DNA from: Ovis canadensis
Taxonomy: Eukaryota > Chordata > Mammalia > Artiodactyla > Bovidae
Length of the DNA stretch: 64,000 nucleotides
Assembly: GCF_042477335.2 (NCBI RefSeq)
Contig: NC_091262.1
Location: forward strand, 20,001-84,000
Reading direction: 5' to 3'
Positions 1 to 10,170 of this stretch are shown here, piece after piece; within the stretch, counting starts at the first letter, position 1, and each line of letters starts with the position of its first letter. A program made the position numbers and the translations under genes. The notes under the pieces are model-generated. The model was not told where the DNA came from. It worked only from the letters and a program-made list of their open reading frames with translations, and ran no database searches.

Positions 1-310
1 ACCCTAACCCTCACCCTAACCCTCACCCTAACCCTCACCCTAACCCTAACCCCTAACCCTCACCTGAACCCTAACCTTCACCCTCACTTGAACCCTCACC
101 TGTAACCTCACCCTGAACCCTCACCAGAACCCTCACCCTCACCCTGAACTATCTCCCTGAACTCTCACGCGTCACCCCTCACCCTAACAAGTTGTGGGGC
201 TGTTCTGCAAACTCTAACCTTAATCCTACCCTCACCCGACACCCTATCCACATCCTAAACCTAACCCACATCATAGTCACGCCCTCAACCCTATACTTAC
301 CCTTGAAGTA
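1..310 (-). repeat. Degenerate telomeric repeat tract, C-rich on plus strand (copy 1)
   Basis: The first ~60 bases are almost pure CCCTAA and CCCTCA hexamers. Further right they decay into CCCTGAA, CCCTCAC and CCTGTAAC variants, fading out by about position 300 in CCTAACCCACATC-like text. A C-rich plus strand is the orientation of a left chromosome end, so the window may begin at or near a telomere. The degeneracy and the matching tract at 26,355 mean it could equally be an interstitial tract with more of the same unit further left. Confidence 0.9.
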
Positions 311-1453
311 GTACCCGCATCATCTTCGTTTTTGACACTTCCCATGCATAACAAAGAGCAAGGTTATAATGTTTGAAACATGGATCCAAGACCCATTATC
401 CACATAAAAGGAATATAAATACTGTGATCACCTCATTTAAATCTGTTGCATCACCAAAATACCTCTCCACCAGGTATCCAATCGCCATTGATGGATCACA
501 TCTATCTCATACATTTTATAACTTAGCAATCAAATACGCACCCGTAATCTGGGTAATTATATACACAAGATATATTTATACCATAAATATTTCAACAAAT
601 TCCACTTTCTACAATGAGTTCAATCTTCACAAAAGTAGGATGAACAGTACCTGTTTCCACTGGGATCCATAGCATTGCACAAAGTGACAGTGAGCGTGAA
701 AATCTTAATGATGACCACCAGAAAGAAGGTCAGCACGGTTGATATCACAGATTTTTCAGTGTTCCAATACAAGTTCTACCCAAATCCATAAAGTAAGACA
801 TACGCATAGGAAACTACAAATTGAAAGCAAGTCTATTGAGATAAATATTGGACATCAGTTGTATGAATCTTTAACGCAGAACTACAGACATTCTTCAGAC
901 AATCTTCAAATTCATAGAATGACAACAAAGTATGGCTACGTACAATCCATTTGGTTTTATAAACCACTCATGAATAACCTCACAACCCATTGAAAACCAG
1001 ATGACAATTTCAAATGTCATTTTCAATATTGAATAGCTTTGATCTACAAACAAGGCTGTAAGACAGAAAGTTAAAATCTAAATACATGAACTAAGTCCTC
1101 AACAGATATGAAAACATCCCATGGTAGTGAAGTCAATTAGCATTAGTTATTAGGGCTTTCATGCACAGACTCATCTCCGATCGATGTGATCTCAATTCAT
1201 ACTTGGCAAAAAATACGAAAGCTGATCTTAACAGTCATGTTATTTTTCTTTGTAACCCTAAAATGAAAAACGAACAAGAAAAACTAAATCAAACTTGGAG
1301 ACTCACATTTCCCAATCGGTATACAAAGCAACAGCATGTCAAACTTTCTAATTCACATATGCATTTAAATGAAATTGGATGAAATACCCCTAAATAAACA
1401 CATACTGCTATGCTCAATGTTTCACAAGGCAGATAACATTCAAAGAATGAAAC
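311..1453. other. Unassigned AT-rich sequence
   Basis: No gene, RNA or transposon family recognised. Short open frames (373-672, 739-993) change length or sequence in copy 2, arguing against coding. The minus strand around 640-760 has a short membrane-protein-like stretch, but stops and frame breaks surround it and I could not name a family. The counterpart is 26,641-27,752. Copy 2 lacks about 18 bases present here near 1,015-1,035. Confidence 0.5.
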
Positions 1454-2162
1454 TGAGAGGGTAAGAGCCAGGAAGGCCAGGGGTCTCCAAAGGGAGGAAA
1501 TGGGGTGCAAGTGTCAGACAGTTATCTGTCACTTCCGAGGCAGGAGGAAACAAGCTGTTATCTTGTTTTCCCTTCTCGATACAAATTTAAAAAGAGGTTT
1601 TCTCTTACAATTCTGTGTTGCTATAATGACACCTGGTTCCACCTGAACTTCACTTTTCTCATACTTTGAGCTGACCAAGGCATTTTTCTTATGGAAAGGT
1701 TTGCCTTAAGCTATGTGAATGTACTATGTATTTACCCTAGACTCTATCTTCAAGTAGGTTCTGCCTAAAGGCTCAGAACTGACTTGACAAACCAATATGC
1801 GTTACGCATACATGCTTCTCCTGATCTATGTAAATGAAGCTATCTATTTGCTCATATCAATCGTTTTATGGCCCAGGATGACTCACCTGGTGCCACAGTC
1901 ATCTCCATATATCTTGTGGGTGAGGGGTCTGCTGCCATTCCTTTCTCTAATGAGTAGTCTGCTAGTAGCTAGATGACATCCAGCTAAAGATGAGTAGGGG
2001 GGCACTCTTTCTGCCCCCTTCTGATGTCTATGTCAGAAGCTTTCTCTCTTTTATACTTTAATAAAACGTTGGGACACAAAAGCTCTGACTGATCAAGCCT
2101 CATCACTGACCCTGGGTTGAATTCTTCCTCCAAGGAGCCCAAGACTTCAAGCATCTTTCATG
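1454..2162 (+). mobile_element. Solo LTR of a ruminant endogenous retrovirus, plus orientation (copy 1)
   Basis: A terminal repeat of an endogenous retrovirus without attached internal genes. It starts near a TGAGAGGGTAAG boundary and has an AATAAA polyadenylation signal at 2,060-2,065 just upstream of the presumed R/U5 end. The same family occurs inverted at 13,925-14,670, and the two align along their whole length with many substitutions, so they are separate old insertions. The family is probably a class II (ERVK-like) ruminant LTR such as BTLTR1, but that name is from memory. Confidence 0.8.
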
Positions 2163-2460
2163 GTTAGACAACAACCTTTCCAAACAATGGTCTTTTCAAA
2201 AAAAATAAGGATAAGTGATGAGTATGCATATGCCTACGAATCAAATGGGACCCATATGTCAAACCACATAAAAATATATCTTCCCTCAACATACATATAA
2301 CACAATCAGGCCTTCAGATGCATCGATTCTCCAACTATCAAGTCATACAAATATGGATGTAAAATATCACAATACATTCCAAAGTGATGGATATTGACTT
2401 TCGCCTGCTGGCACTTCTTTTTTATGTCATCTCCATTATATTAGCTATGACAACGAATCA
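2163..2460. other. Unassigned AT-rich sequence
   Basis: Between the LTR and the Bov-tA SINE. Nothing recognised, and no open frame conserved between copies. Its counterpart in copy 2 carries a few extra bases (TTTAAAAG) near 28,685. Confidence 0.5.
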
Positions 2461-2686
2461 TGTGCTGTGCTAAGTCACTTACATTGTGTCCAACTCTTTG
2501 GGATCATATGGACTAGGCCCCACCAGGTTCCTCTCCATGAGATTCTCTAGGCAAGGATACTGGAGTGGGTTGCCATGCTCTCCCTCAGGAGATCTTCCTG
2601 CCCCAGGGATCGTATCCATATCTCCTATGTCTCCTGCATGGGTATGTTCTGCATGTTCCTTACCACTAGAACCACCTGGGAAGCCC
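2461..2686 (-). mobile_element. Bov-tA SINE, minus orientation (copy 1)
   Basis: The sequence is the reverse complement of the ruminant Bov-tA element. From left to right it has the BovB-derived A segment (TGTCCAACTCTTTGGGATC, then GGAGTGGGTTGCCATGC) and then the tRNA-derived head, ending ACCACCTGGGAAGCCC. It is a non-autonomous retroposon mobilised by BovB LINE enzymes, and it shows the host is a ruminant. Copy 1 lacks about 30 bases that follow the SINE head in copy 2. Confidence 0.93.
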
Positions 2687-2879
2687 GACAGGGCATATAC
2701 AGAACCATTCCTCCAACAAAACTGAAGAATGACTTTAAAATCTCAAACAAAACATGAGTATATGTGTTCACAAACTTCATGGAGCAAGGGTTTCTTCGAT
2801 CTGAAAACTGGCGTCGATGAAGGACTGTGTGAAGAATACTTCAAAGTCTATTTGGCAAACACAGCCTACGTTGGCTATA
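2687..2879. other. Unassigned spacer between SINE and NUMT
   Basis: About 190 bases with no confident identity. It may belong to the decayed ND4 end of the mitochondrial insertion, but I could not match it. Confidence 0.4.
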
Positions 2880-3435
2880 TTTAGTCCTCAAATGAATGAG
2901 AATGTCATGAGTACTGGTCGTTTCAAATAAGTAGCATGTGAAGCTGTTTACACTTATTGGGATGTGTGGTATACCACATTCACACATGTCAGTAGCATTG
3001 GTGCAAAAACGATACATTTCTCAGGGGAAACTTCTACATGGACTCTTGGGATCAGAGCTCTAACTCATACACACGTACTTTTCCTTTTAAAATGATCCTG
3101 CATGATAAGCAAACAAAACACTGGATGAACACCTAGACGGTGAGCTCTGTACTAAATGATTTTAAAGCCAGTAGATGGAATGAGCTGATGAGGAAGACTA
3201 CAAACAAGTCATCTTCTTCAGCTTGGTCAAACTGCTCATAGTCATACAAGTGAATGAAAAGTTAAGCCTGTTGTCATTCAATCTGTTTTAAAGAAATAGA
3301 ATAATAAAACAAATTAGTAAATCTTATTTTCTTAATAAACGTTGTATTATTTCTGCACGGCTTTGTTACTGGCATAAATAGAATATCTACAATAATAACG
3401 TGTAGATTATTATTGTAATAATAATGAAATGGATT
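2880..3435 (-). pseudogene. MT-ND4 (nuclear pseudogene): NUMT: decayed mitochondrial ND4, 5' part
   Basis: Read on the minus strand, a stretch near 3,281-3,240 (GACAACAGGCTTAACTTTTC) matches the ND4 region encoding asparagine-serine-leucine-asparagine-phenylalanine-serine early in the gene. A second patch near 2,925 resembles the LFEAT coding region. It lies directly after ND4L in mitochondrial order. Many indels and stops destroy the frame. The left limit is uncertain. Confidence 0.6.
3389..3416. repeat. Copy-1-specific perfect hairpin (10-bp arms, 8-nt loop)
   Basis: ACAATAATAA at 3,389-3,398 is exactly complementary to TTATTATTGT at 3,407-3,416, with loop CGTGTAGA. Copy 2 has ACAATAATAACTTGTCACAG at the same place and lacks the second arm. 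The extra ~16 bases look like a template-switch insertion after the duplication. Confidence 0.85.
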
Positions 3436-3439
3436 CACA

Positions 3440-3700
3440 TTCGATATCGATTCACATCTATAATTGATGCCATAGCTGTTTGATACTATTGCTTGAATGA
3501 ATGCAACTTATGTGACTTCACAAACTACAAACACGACTAACATAATAGGTATTAAAAAACCTTGAGTGACATGAGCGTGAAGACTTAGTAGAGTTGCTCT
3601 CAAGAATAATGATACTATTATTCACTCTAGCCATAGTACTGGAATCTGTACATTAACACCCCTGCAAAAGAAATGGAAAGGATAGAATAATAATAAAGGA
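3440..3700 (-). pseudogene. MT-ND4L (nuclear pseudogene): NUMT: mitochondrial ND4L pseudogene
   Basis: The minus strand carries, in the right order and spacing, landmarks of mammalian ND4L: TTTTGCAGG near the start, GAATAATAGTATCA in the middle, AATACCTATTATG, and ATAGTATCAAAC shortly before the end. In mitochondria the product is a small membrane subunit of NADH dehydrogenase (complex I). Here it is broken by indels and read in the wrong genetic code, so it is a fossil. It sits between the tRNA-Arg and ND4 remnants exactly as in mtDNA. Confidence 0.8.
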
Positions 3701-3765
3701 ACTTCATAACTATATTCCTACTGTAAACATTCAACACTATGTTTTCTTTTAAACTGACTTTCATA
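3700..3765 (-). pseudogene. MT-TR (nuclear pseudogene): NUMT: mitochondrial tRNA-Arg remnant
   Basis: Placed mainly by synteny between ND3 and ND4L. The minus strand has an AGTTTAAA-type D-arm and an ATATAGTTATGA-like 3' half resembling the mitochondrial gene. No foldable cloverleaf or clear anticodon remains. Confidence 0.4.
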
Positions 3766-4088
3766 TTTGGTCTACTGTAACCTCTTCTGTGTTCATTTTA
3801 TGCTAAACTTATTGCTAACAGTAAAATTACCATACGAGCTCTAATTATTTTTTTTTTACTTGCAAAGCTAATGATAGAACCAAAGGCCGATATCTACATC
3901 AAACAGGAGAAACGGAATGGAAACTGTAAACAATTTTATGGAAGAACATTTCTGTGCTCCTATTCAGTCAAATGGACATTCAAAAGGATGTGATTTTTCT
4001 CAAAGTTTATTTCAGAAACTTGGAATTGGATGACTGCAAACAATAACACTAATAATATATTGATACATAATATTAAAAATATACAGTG
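3765..4088 (-). pseudogene. MT-ND3 (nuclear pseudogene): NUMT: mitochondrial ND3 pseudogene
   Basis: On the minus strand a GAATG...ATTTGAC patch (about 3,985-3,965) corresponds to the ECGFDP motif of ND3. It is followed by a stretch matching FSMKFF and FLLFDLEIALL coding sequence (about 3,930-3,880), then ATGAAC and a GACCAAATATG end near 3,770 like the LEWTE tail. ND3 is a complex I membrane subunit. Substitutions, indels and stops disable it. Confidence 0.75.
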
Positions 4089-4089
4089 G

Positions 4090-4160
4090 GTCATTCTTTT
4101 TTTTATTCTGCCACAGCTAACAGACAGGAAGTCAGTTGTCGTAACTACTACTAACATAAG
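4090..4160 (-). pseudogene. MT-TG (nuclear pseudogene): NUMT: mitochondrial tRNA-Gly remnant
   Basis: The minus strand has AACTGACTTCC followed by TGTTAG and an AAAAGAATGA end, matching the anticodon arm (TCC) and acceptor end of mitochondrial tRNA-Gly. It lies between COX3 and ND3 as in mtDNA. It lacks the boxes of a nuclear pol III tRNA gene and is not expected to be expressed. Confidence 0.6.
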
Positions 4161-4720
4161 ACCCTCACCGATAAGTGAAGATATATAGGAAAATCCATAA
4201 TAGATCTAAAAACCATCAAAGATAAAATGGTAATTAAAAAATACAGTGACAGTTTAGTTGGTATAAGAAACAGGATGATTATGAAAGCAAAGCCAACAAT
4301 CACGGATAGGCCATGGAAGCCCGTGGCTGTCACGAGTGTTGACTTGTATCCTTCATCTGAGGTTGTTAAAAGCGCTTGGTAAAATCCAGAGGTTTGCAGC
4401 AGTGGTAACCTCCTGAACAGACTGAAATAAAAAGGGTTTCCAGAATATCCTGATGATTTCCATCTACTAGGCTGTGGTGAGCTCAAGCAATACATACTCC
4501 AGAGGACAGAAGACAGACAGGTTGGGAACACGTCTACTGCACTTAGGGAGAAAGGGAATGTTGCTACTCAGCCTAGTACAAGTGTAGAAGCAACACCTCG
4601 GTGATTCGACCTTTAAAGAATAGATACGTATGAGAACGACTGGTATGAATAATCCTTCACAAGTGCGTTCTCAGACCTCCTCCCATCATAAGCACAAGCA
4701 TAATGAAAACACTGAGTTTT
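4158..4720 (-). pseudogene. MT-CO3 (nuclear pseudogene): NUMT: mitochondrial COX3 pseudogene (3' two thirds)
   Basis: A minus-strand frame at 4,531-4,151 contains LLQTSGFYQA and STLVTATGFHGLSVIVG, clearly related to the LLQASEYYEA and VATGFHGLHVIIG parts of cytochrome c oxidase subunit III. Nucleotide similarity continues upstream: CTCACCACAGCCTAGTAGA for the WAHHSLME region, and GCACTTGTGAAGG plus ATACCAG near 4,670 for the ESTFQGHHTPA region. Frameshifts are present, and the mitochondrial Trp TGA codons would be stops in the nucleus. This is the best-preserved part of the insertion. The homologous minus-strand frame in copy 2 is 30,473-30,817. Confidence 0.9.
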
Positions 4721-5384
4721 CATGGTCTCACACAAAATTAGACTCACTTATGACTTTGCTTTGAGAAGAGTTGAACTACTCATTGTTAAAGAGAAATGAT
4801 CCTTTCTTCTCTGAAGATTTGTGAATCATTCAAAGGGTGTGGTGAATAAACTACTTAAGGATCCAATACATAAAAATGCAATAGGCTAAGCACAGAGATG
4901 TTTTTCTCCCTTTCTCAAAGGATGGAACATTTTGTATTTACACTGATTTTGTCTCTACACTGATTTTGTCTTGACTTCATGTACAATTACATATTGATTT
5001 TTTTAGTTGACATACAATAGGACTAAAAATATTGATATTATACTAATAACTCATGTTGGTATGTGTGGTTGTCACATAGGATTCACAGGAGATTTAAATT
5101 CACAGTTGTCAACGTAAAGGATGAATGCTATTTAGCTTCTTCGTGAATCTAGACCATGAATGAAGAGTTTTCCTCAACATATTTCACTGAGGGAAATACA
5201 AGGATGATAGGCATAATACTATGCTTCGACTCATGGATATCTAAGCATTGCTCACAATACAGATCTGATTTTCGAAATCAGGGTTCTTTCAGTGTCCTTG
5301 AACAGCATTTGTTTTTCTGTATACAGAAGAAAAAAACTCATGAGTATCAAACTGGTTCACATAAAACATGTGTATGAATTGTTA
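4721..5384. other. Unassigned AT-rich sequence
   Basis: No convincing match to the COX3 start or ATP6, so the NUMT seems to end near 4,720. Nothing else recognised. The short frame 5,156-5,377 is broken in copy 2. Confidence 0.45.
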
Positions 5385-5472
5385 TCTTCCTGAACCAGAG
5401 ATCAAACCCACATCACTTCCACCTCCTGCACTGGTAGGCAGATTATTTACTGACTGTGCCACCTGGGAATCG
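5385..5472 (-). mobile_element. Truncated tRNA-derived SINE head, minus orientation (copy 1)
   Basis: The reverse complement of the tRNA-derived head of a ruminant SINE: GAACCAGAGATCAAACCC (the B-box region), CTCCTGCACTGGTAGGCAG, then CCACCTGGGAATC. Only about 85 bases remain. The counterpart is 31,677-31,764. Confidence 0.75.
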
Positions 5473-6289
5473 ACATACATTTCAAGGACCACTGCCATCA
5501 GCTTCTACTGTTCATGACCAAAGTAGGAGAAACAACATTGGAAGAAGTACTCATAAGGGTACTCATAGGAAGTACTCATAAGTCAAGGAACTGTTATACT
5601 GGGTACTCTCGTTATTACTGGGACAAGTCAGTTCCTCTGATGATGACGGGTATAACTGAAAAATTATTACAAATGCATGGGCTGCGATGTCTACATGATA
5701 AATGTGTTCCTCTTATACTATTGCTTCAGGGATGCCTACTTCCACATGAAGGACTGCACTTCAAGGGATGCCTGCTATTCCAGCTCAAGCAACAGATAGT
5801 GAAGTGCAGATCATTGTCCTTTGTTGAAAATAATCAGCAGTTTGTCAACATAGGGAACATGCCGGAGGAACCCTTGGGATGGAACTCTAAAAACAGGTTG
5901 GGCCCTCTTTTTGCCAAGCCCTGCGATAAACTACAAATCAGAAAAAGAAAAATAGCATCGGTTTTGTCAGGACTTCCTCATCTTTTCTTTCTCGGTAGCA
6001 GGAAGCAGACATTGAGGCCAGAGGACTGCAGGATTTCATTGTGAACTAATGTTGGGTGGGGTGGAAGCTCATCACTCTAGTAAGAATGTGGCTCAATAAA
6101 ACGGAATTTCATTCACTTCATGGACATAGAGTTCTATAATCCTTCATTAAGGAATTCAATAAGCTATATTTCCTTACACCTTCACAATCTCTTGGTTTAC
6201 GAGAATGTCAATTGCTAGTCCAGCACTTATACAATGAGTGTTACAGGTAGTATTAGTGTATAAATGATGATGAGCAATGACAGGAAGTT
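5473..6289. other. Unassigned sequence with an unsupported 176-codon open frame
   Basis: The frame 5,514-6,044 (plus) would encode 176 residues with no motif I recognise. In copy 2 the same frame stops after 122 codons. GTACTCATA is repeated three times at about 5,547-5,580. I treat this as unidentified repeat-derived DNA, not a gene. Confidence 0.45.
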
Positions 6290-7115
6290 TATTTATTCTC
6301 TGTTTGAATTCTTGATTTTTTATATAATTTTTTATAATATCCTTACAGATGTGAATATTTTAGTGACATGTATAAATACACGTTGAGTAGTGCTATGATA
6401 ACTCATAGTGTTGGCACAATAAATATCATGGTTATTATGTGCTTTTCATATATTCCTTTTGAGATTCTCTTCCATTATACATTATCATAAGATATTTAAT
6501 AGTTTCCTAAACTGTACAGTAGGTCCTTGTGGCTTCTTTTATATATAGTAATGTATTTGTTAATAATTCAAACAAAAACTGGTACACAAATATTCATAGT
6601 GACATTCACGATAGCTCAAAGGTAGAACTCATTCAAGTGTCCATTGGTGGGAGACTGAATATGCAACACAAGGTATATTCAGAAGCTTGAACGGTATTCC
6701 ACCATACGAAAAAGTACATTAAATGGTGCTGTCACTCTGCAAGACATTACAGAAATGACTCCAAAACAAACACATGGAATAAATACATAGTTCGATTCCA
6801 ATTCAAGCTATGTACCCAAAAGGATTAGGAAAGGGGGCTGAAAAAATGGATACTTCTTCCGTCATACTCACAACAGCATGATTCACACTGGCAAACAAAC
6901 AGAAGTGATCTAAGTGTCCATGGCAGCCAATTCCATAAACAAACTGTGGTATACACACAATGGAATCTGATTCGGCCCTTCAAAGTCAGTAATTCTGACA
7001 ATGCGACAATGTGGACAAACCTTATGGTCATTAGATTAAGTGAAATAAACCAGACCAAGAAAAGACAAACGTGCTGTGATTCCACTCATATGAGATATCC
7101 AAACAAGTCAAATCT
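6290..7115 (+). mobile_element. Old L1 LINE 3'-end fragments (copy 1)
   Basis: At 6,470-6,560 the text TTCCATTATACATTATCATAAG and ACAGTAGGTCCTTGTGG resembles an ancient mammalian L1 3' region. From 6,585 and again from 6,880 it follows the L1 pattern of AAGTGTCCAT, GTGGTATACACACAATGGAAT, TAAGTGAAATAAACCAGAC and GATTCCACTCATATGAGAT. Two overlapping 3' ends suggest two nested or tandem L1 fragments. No coding capacity remains. Confidence 0.75.
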
Positions 7116-7479
7116 GTCAGAAATAGCAGAGAGTGATTCCGACCGATCGAAAAGAGTTCATGTTTCATGGACCTCAGTTTCCCTTGGAAAAACTGACTTC
7201 CCGTGATATCTCCAAAACCAATTAGACAAATAATTGGAAGCTATATCCAGTCAAATGAATGTAGACATAATGTTACATACAGTGTACACCAAACTCACTC
7301 AAACTTCTTAACAGACAAAAGGCAAAACTGTATCTATGGTACCTCATCTTAGCTTAAAACTGTATCTACAGTACCTCACTTCTGCTTATAAAATTTAACG
7401 ACAACAACAATACACTAAAGTCTATCCAAAAAAAGGATATAAAACATATATAACATTAACTTTAAAAAATTGGAAATTT
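7116..7479. other. Probable L1-flanking AT-rich sequence, unassigned
   Basis: AT-rich, between two L1 pieces. It carries two copies of an AAAACTGTATCTA-GGTACCTCA motif at about 7,325-7,380. No identity assigned. Confidence 0.4.
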
Positions 7480-7768
7480 AAACTGTGGAAAACCTTATTC
7501 ACAAAACTTAAACACAAGCCACAGGAAAATATATTTATAAAATACATATCTGATAAAGGATTGTACTATAAACATACCAAAAAATCTGGAACAATCTCAT
7601 AAAAAATGTATAAACCTAAACACCTGGCCTACAAAAATATAAAGATAGTAAATAAGCCTATCAAAAAGACTCAAAATCACATATCATTAGGAAATTACAA
7701 ACTAAAATAACAGTGAGGTAGCACTGCACACCTATTAGATTCAGTAAACTCAAAAAAAGGGGGTAGGG
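7480..7768 (+). mobile_element. L1 ORF2 3'-part remnant (copy 1)
   Basis: Decayed L1 ORF2 (reverse transcriptase polyprotein) sequence. Recognisable runs include ATATCTGATAAAGGATTG, AAAAATATAAAG, TCATTAGGAAATTACAAA and AACAGTGAGGTAGCACTGCA, in L1 order. It is heavily diverged with no open frame. It is interrupted by a CHR-type SINE at 7,769 and seems to resume near 7,950. Confidence 0.7.
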
Positions 7769-7890
7769 CACAACTTCTCTGGTGGCTCAGTGGTAAAGAA
7801 TCTGCCTGACAATGCAAGACACTCTAGTTCGATCCGTTACCCCAGAAGATCCCACATGCCACAGAGAAACATAGCTGGATGTTTCCACAG
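7769..7890 (+). mobile_element. Truncated CHR-type tRNA-derived SINE (copy 1)
   Basis: TGGTGGCTCAGTGGTAAAG (A-box part), AATGCAAGACACTCTAGTTC and GAAGATCCCACATGCCAC match the head of a cetartiodactyl tRNA-derived SINE. It is inserted in the old L1. The tail is truncated or unrecognisable. Confidence 0.8.
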
Positions 7891-8379
7891 CTAAACAAGG
7901 CTCTCCTGTGACCTGAATACTACATGGCTAGCACTTACTAAAAAGCTTTGAAAACATCCAGACAAAAAGTATCGCATGATTATATACAACAGCTCTACTT
8001 GTAATAACTAAAAACTTTCAAATATCAGGATGTCTTCAGTAGATGACAGTGTAAACAAATGGGGATACATCCAAAGTGAAGGGGAGCAAATGCTACCACA
8101 AAATATACCACCTCAGCATGAGAATCAGTTGGACCCAATTAACTTTTATTTTTTTAGAGGACACATGATCATCTCTGAAACCCAAGTTCAAGACAGCTCT
8201 TCTGTGAGTCACATTTACCAGAGAAATCTCATTTCAAAGGAATCCTCTCTATATGCCAGATAGAAGGATGAGACACAGTCTTTTGAAACTCTTTTTTCTT
8301 TTCTATCGATAGGGAAAGCTAAGCCGTAAATCTGCACAACCACCATACCCTTCCTTTCCTTTGGTTGTATTTTTTTTAA
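7891..8379 (+). mobile_element. Further L1 3' remnant and unassigned sequence
   Basis: The segment 7,950-8,095 (ATATACAACAGCTCTACTTG...GGATACATCC) resembles the L1 text describing small-number 3' ORF2/3' UTR sequence seen in other copies. The remainder, including a 77-codon frame at 8,030-8,263, is unassigned. In copy 2 a stop interrupts that frame near 34,412. Confidence 0.45.
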
Positions 8380-8563
8380 TATTTGTCTCTTTTTTAACTT
8401 GGCTGTGCCAGGTTGACCTTCATTGAGGCAAGCCAGATACTTAGCTACAACATGCAAATTCTCCGTTGTGGCATGGGAGATCTAGTTCTTGGATCAGGGA
8501 ATGAACCTGGGCCTCCTTCTTTGGGAGTGTCCAGTCTCAGCCACTGGACCACCAGGAAGTGCC
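8380..8563 (-). mobile_element. CHR-type SINE, minus orientation (copy 1)
   Basis: The reverse complement of a tRNA-derived SINE. A T-rich tail is at the left, then TTGGCTGTGCCAGG, GGGAGATCTAGTTC, GGGAATGAACCTGGGCC (B-box region) and CCACTGGACCACCAGGAAG (A-box side). It has intact head landmarks and its own pol III promoter remnants on the minus strand. Confidence 0.87.
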
Positions 8564-9524
8564 TGTTTTGTTTTCAGATGAAGATGGAATCTAAGGTGAT
8601 ATCTTGGGCCATTTCAGTCACTGACTCAGTTTCCTGAGTTTCTCCAAAGCACGCATAAGGTGCACATTATTAAACTGGTTTGCAAAACAAGAAAAGGTTG
8701 TCTGCTACAACACTGTATGCTTACAAATATCTAAACGGTAAATGGCATATTATTTATTTTTAATTGCTATGGGGGGAGAAAGAATGCAGGATTCATACAT
8801 GTTACAACATGAATAAATATTAAAACCATCTTCAGTGAAAAAAAAAATCCACATAGGAAAGGCCACCCAGAACCCTTATTCACCATGTCTGCTTTCAATC
8901 CATCAAGTTTGTCCAAATAACTGAAAATCTCAGTAACACTCTAAATAAAGAAAACAGGATGAAGATGGAAACAAAAGATATATTCATACATTTGAACAAT
9001 TGCTAAAAGTGGAAGTGGGGTGGTGGACTACATTATAATGTAGATACCATATGATTTCCTGATTTTGGAGATTATGTGCTGGTTCTGAAGAAGGAACCCA
9101 TTTTGGATAAAACACATAGAGTATTTAAGATGATGTGGCAAATGCTAGCACTTGTTCCCATTGCTAGGCATTTTCTGTACATTTTAAATGACTGGAAAGT
9201 ATACTAGGTTTCAAAACAACCATGTCGATACCACAAAAGAAATTTAGAGCAGACAGGCAGGAAACTTTCTGATACAGGCCAAGACTTACCCAGATGAAGT
9301 TCAAGGGAAGCTGCGATGCTCACTGCCCGTGAAGGAGTCCACGTGGAATGAAGAAGTACTGTGGGAAGTCTATTAGTAACCACCATGTCTTGGGTCCTCT
9401 GGATGACCTACTGCAGGAGAAACAGATCTTACAGATAAAATGATCCACATCACTTCACAAAAAGTTGTTAGGCTACATTCAGTAAAGCGGAATCATTTCG
9501 GATCAATTTACAATCATATAAAAT
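8564..9524. other. Unassigned AT-rich sequence, nearly identical in both copies
   Basis: Possibly an old LINE 3' region around 9,000-9,180, but no firm match. The frames 8,413-8,637 (+) and 9,204-9,386 (-) recur unchanged in copy 2 only because the DNA here is almost identical. I see no gene. Confidence 0.5.
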
Positions 9525-10170
9525 ACTACCATTTACAGTCCAGAAATCACTTGCATTTCTACACACTAATAACAATCAGAAAAAAATATTAAGAAAATCC
9601 CACTTAAATAAAACATCTAGCAACAAACTTAATCAAGAACATAAAAGACCAGTAGTCAGAAAACTAGAAAGCACTGATAAAGAAACCAAAGAAAACACAA
9701 ATACACAGAAAACTGTTCCACGCTCATGCACTGGAACAATGAGGAATTAAAAGGTCCATTCCAACCAAAGTCATCAACAAATACACGGACTGCAATCACA
9801 AAATAATATTCAATGGCATTTTTCACAGAAATAGAAGTATTCCTCATATTAGACTGCTACTGTTGAACAGGACCTTAAACAGCCAAAAAGACTCTGAGAA
9901 AGAGGAACACAGCTGGAGGCATCTTCCTATCCCTCTTCAAACTACATCATGGAGCTGTAGTGACCACCACAGTGAGGAACTGGCAGGAACACAGACACAT
10001 GGACTCCAGGAGAGAATAGAGAGCCCAGAAACGAACCCACCTGTACATGGTCAGTTCCTGAAAATCAAACCAGGAACGAGCGAAGAGGAAAGGACAGTCT
10101 TCTCAAGAAACAGTGACAGGAAAATGGCCACCTACACGGAAGAACATCAGTGTTCATCCTCTACATCATC
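9525..10170 (+). mobile_element. L1 ORF2 reverse-transcriptase-region fragment (copy 1)
   Basis: The sequence tracks mammalian L1 ORF2. It has TTGCATTTCTACACACTAA, AAAAGACCAGTAGTCAGAAAA, AATGGCATTTTTCACAGAA, CCAAAAAGACTCTGAGAAAG, then AGAGAGCCCAGAAACGAACC and GTCTTCTCAAGAAACAGTG, all in the expected order. The reading frame is broken by stops. It continues after a GC-rich insert as the L1 3' end at 10,625. Confidence 0.88.

Noticed and set aside
4151-4531. A 126-codon minus-strand membrane protein gene
   Set aside because: It is the decayed mitochondrial COX3 of a NUMT with frameshifts, not a nuclear gene.
5514-6044. A 176-codon open frame as a novel gene
   Set aside because: The partner in copy 2 is cut short at 122 codons and there is no recognisable motif or gene structure.
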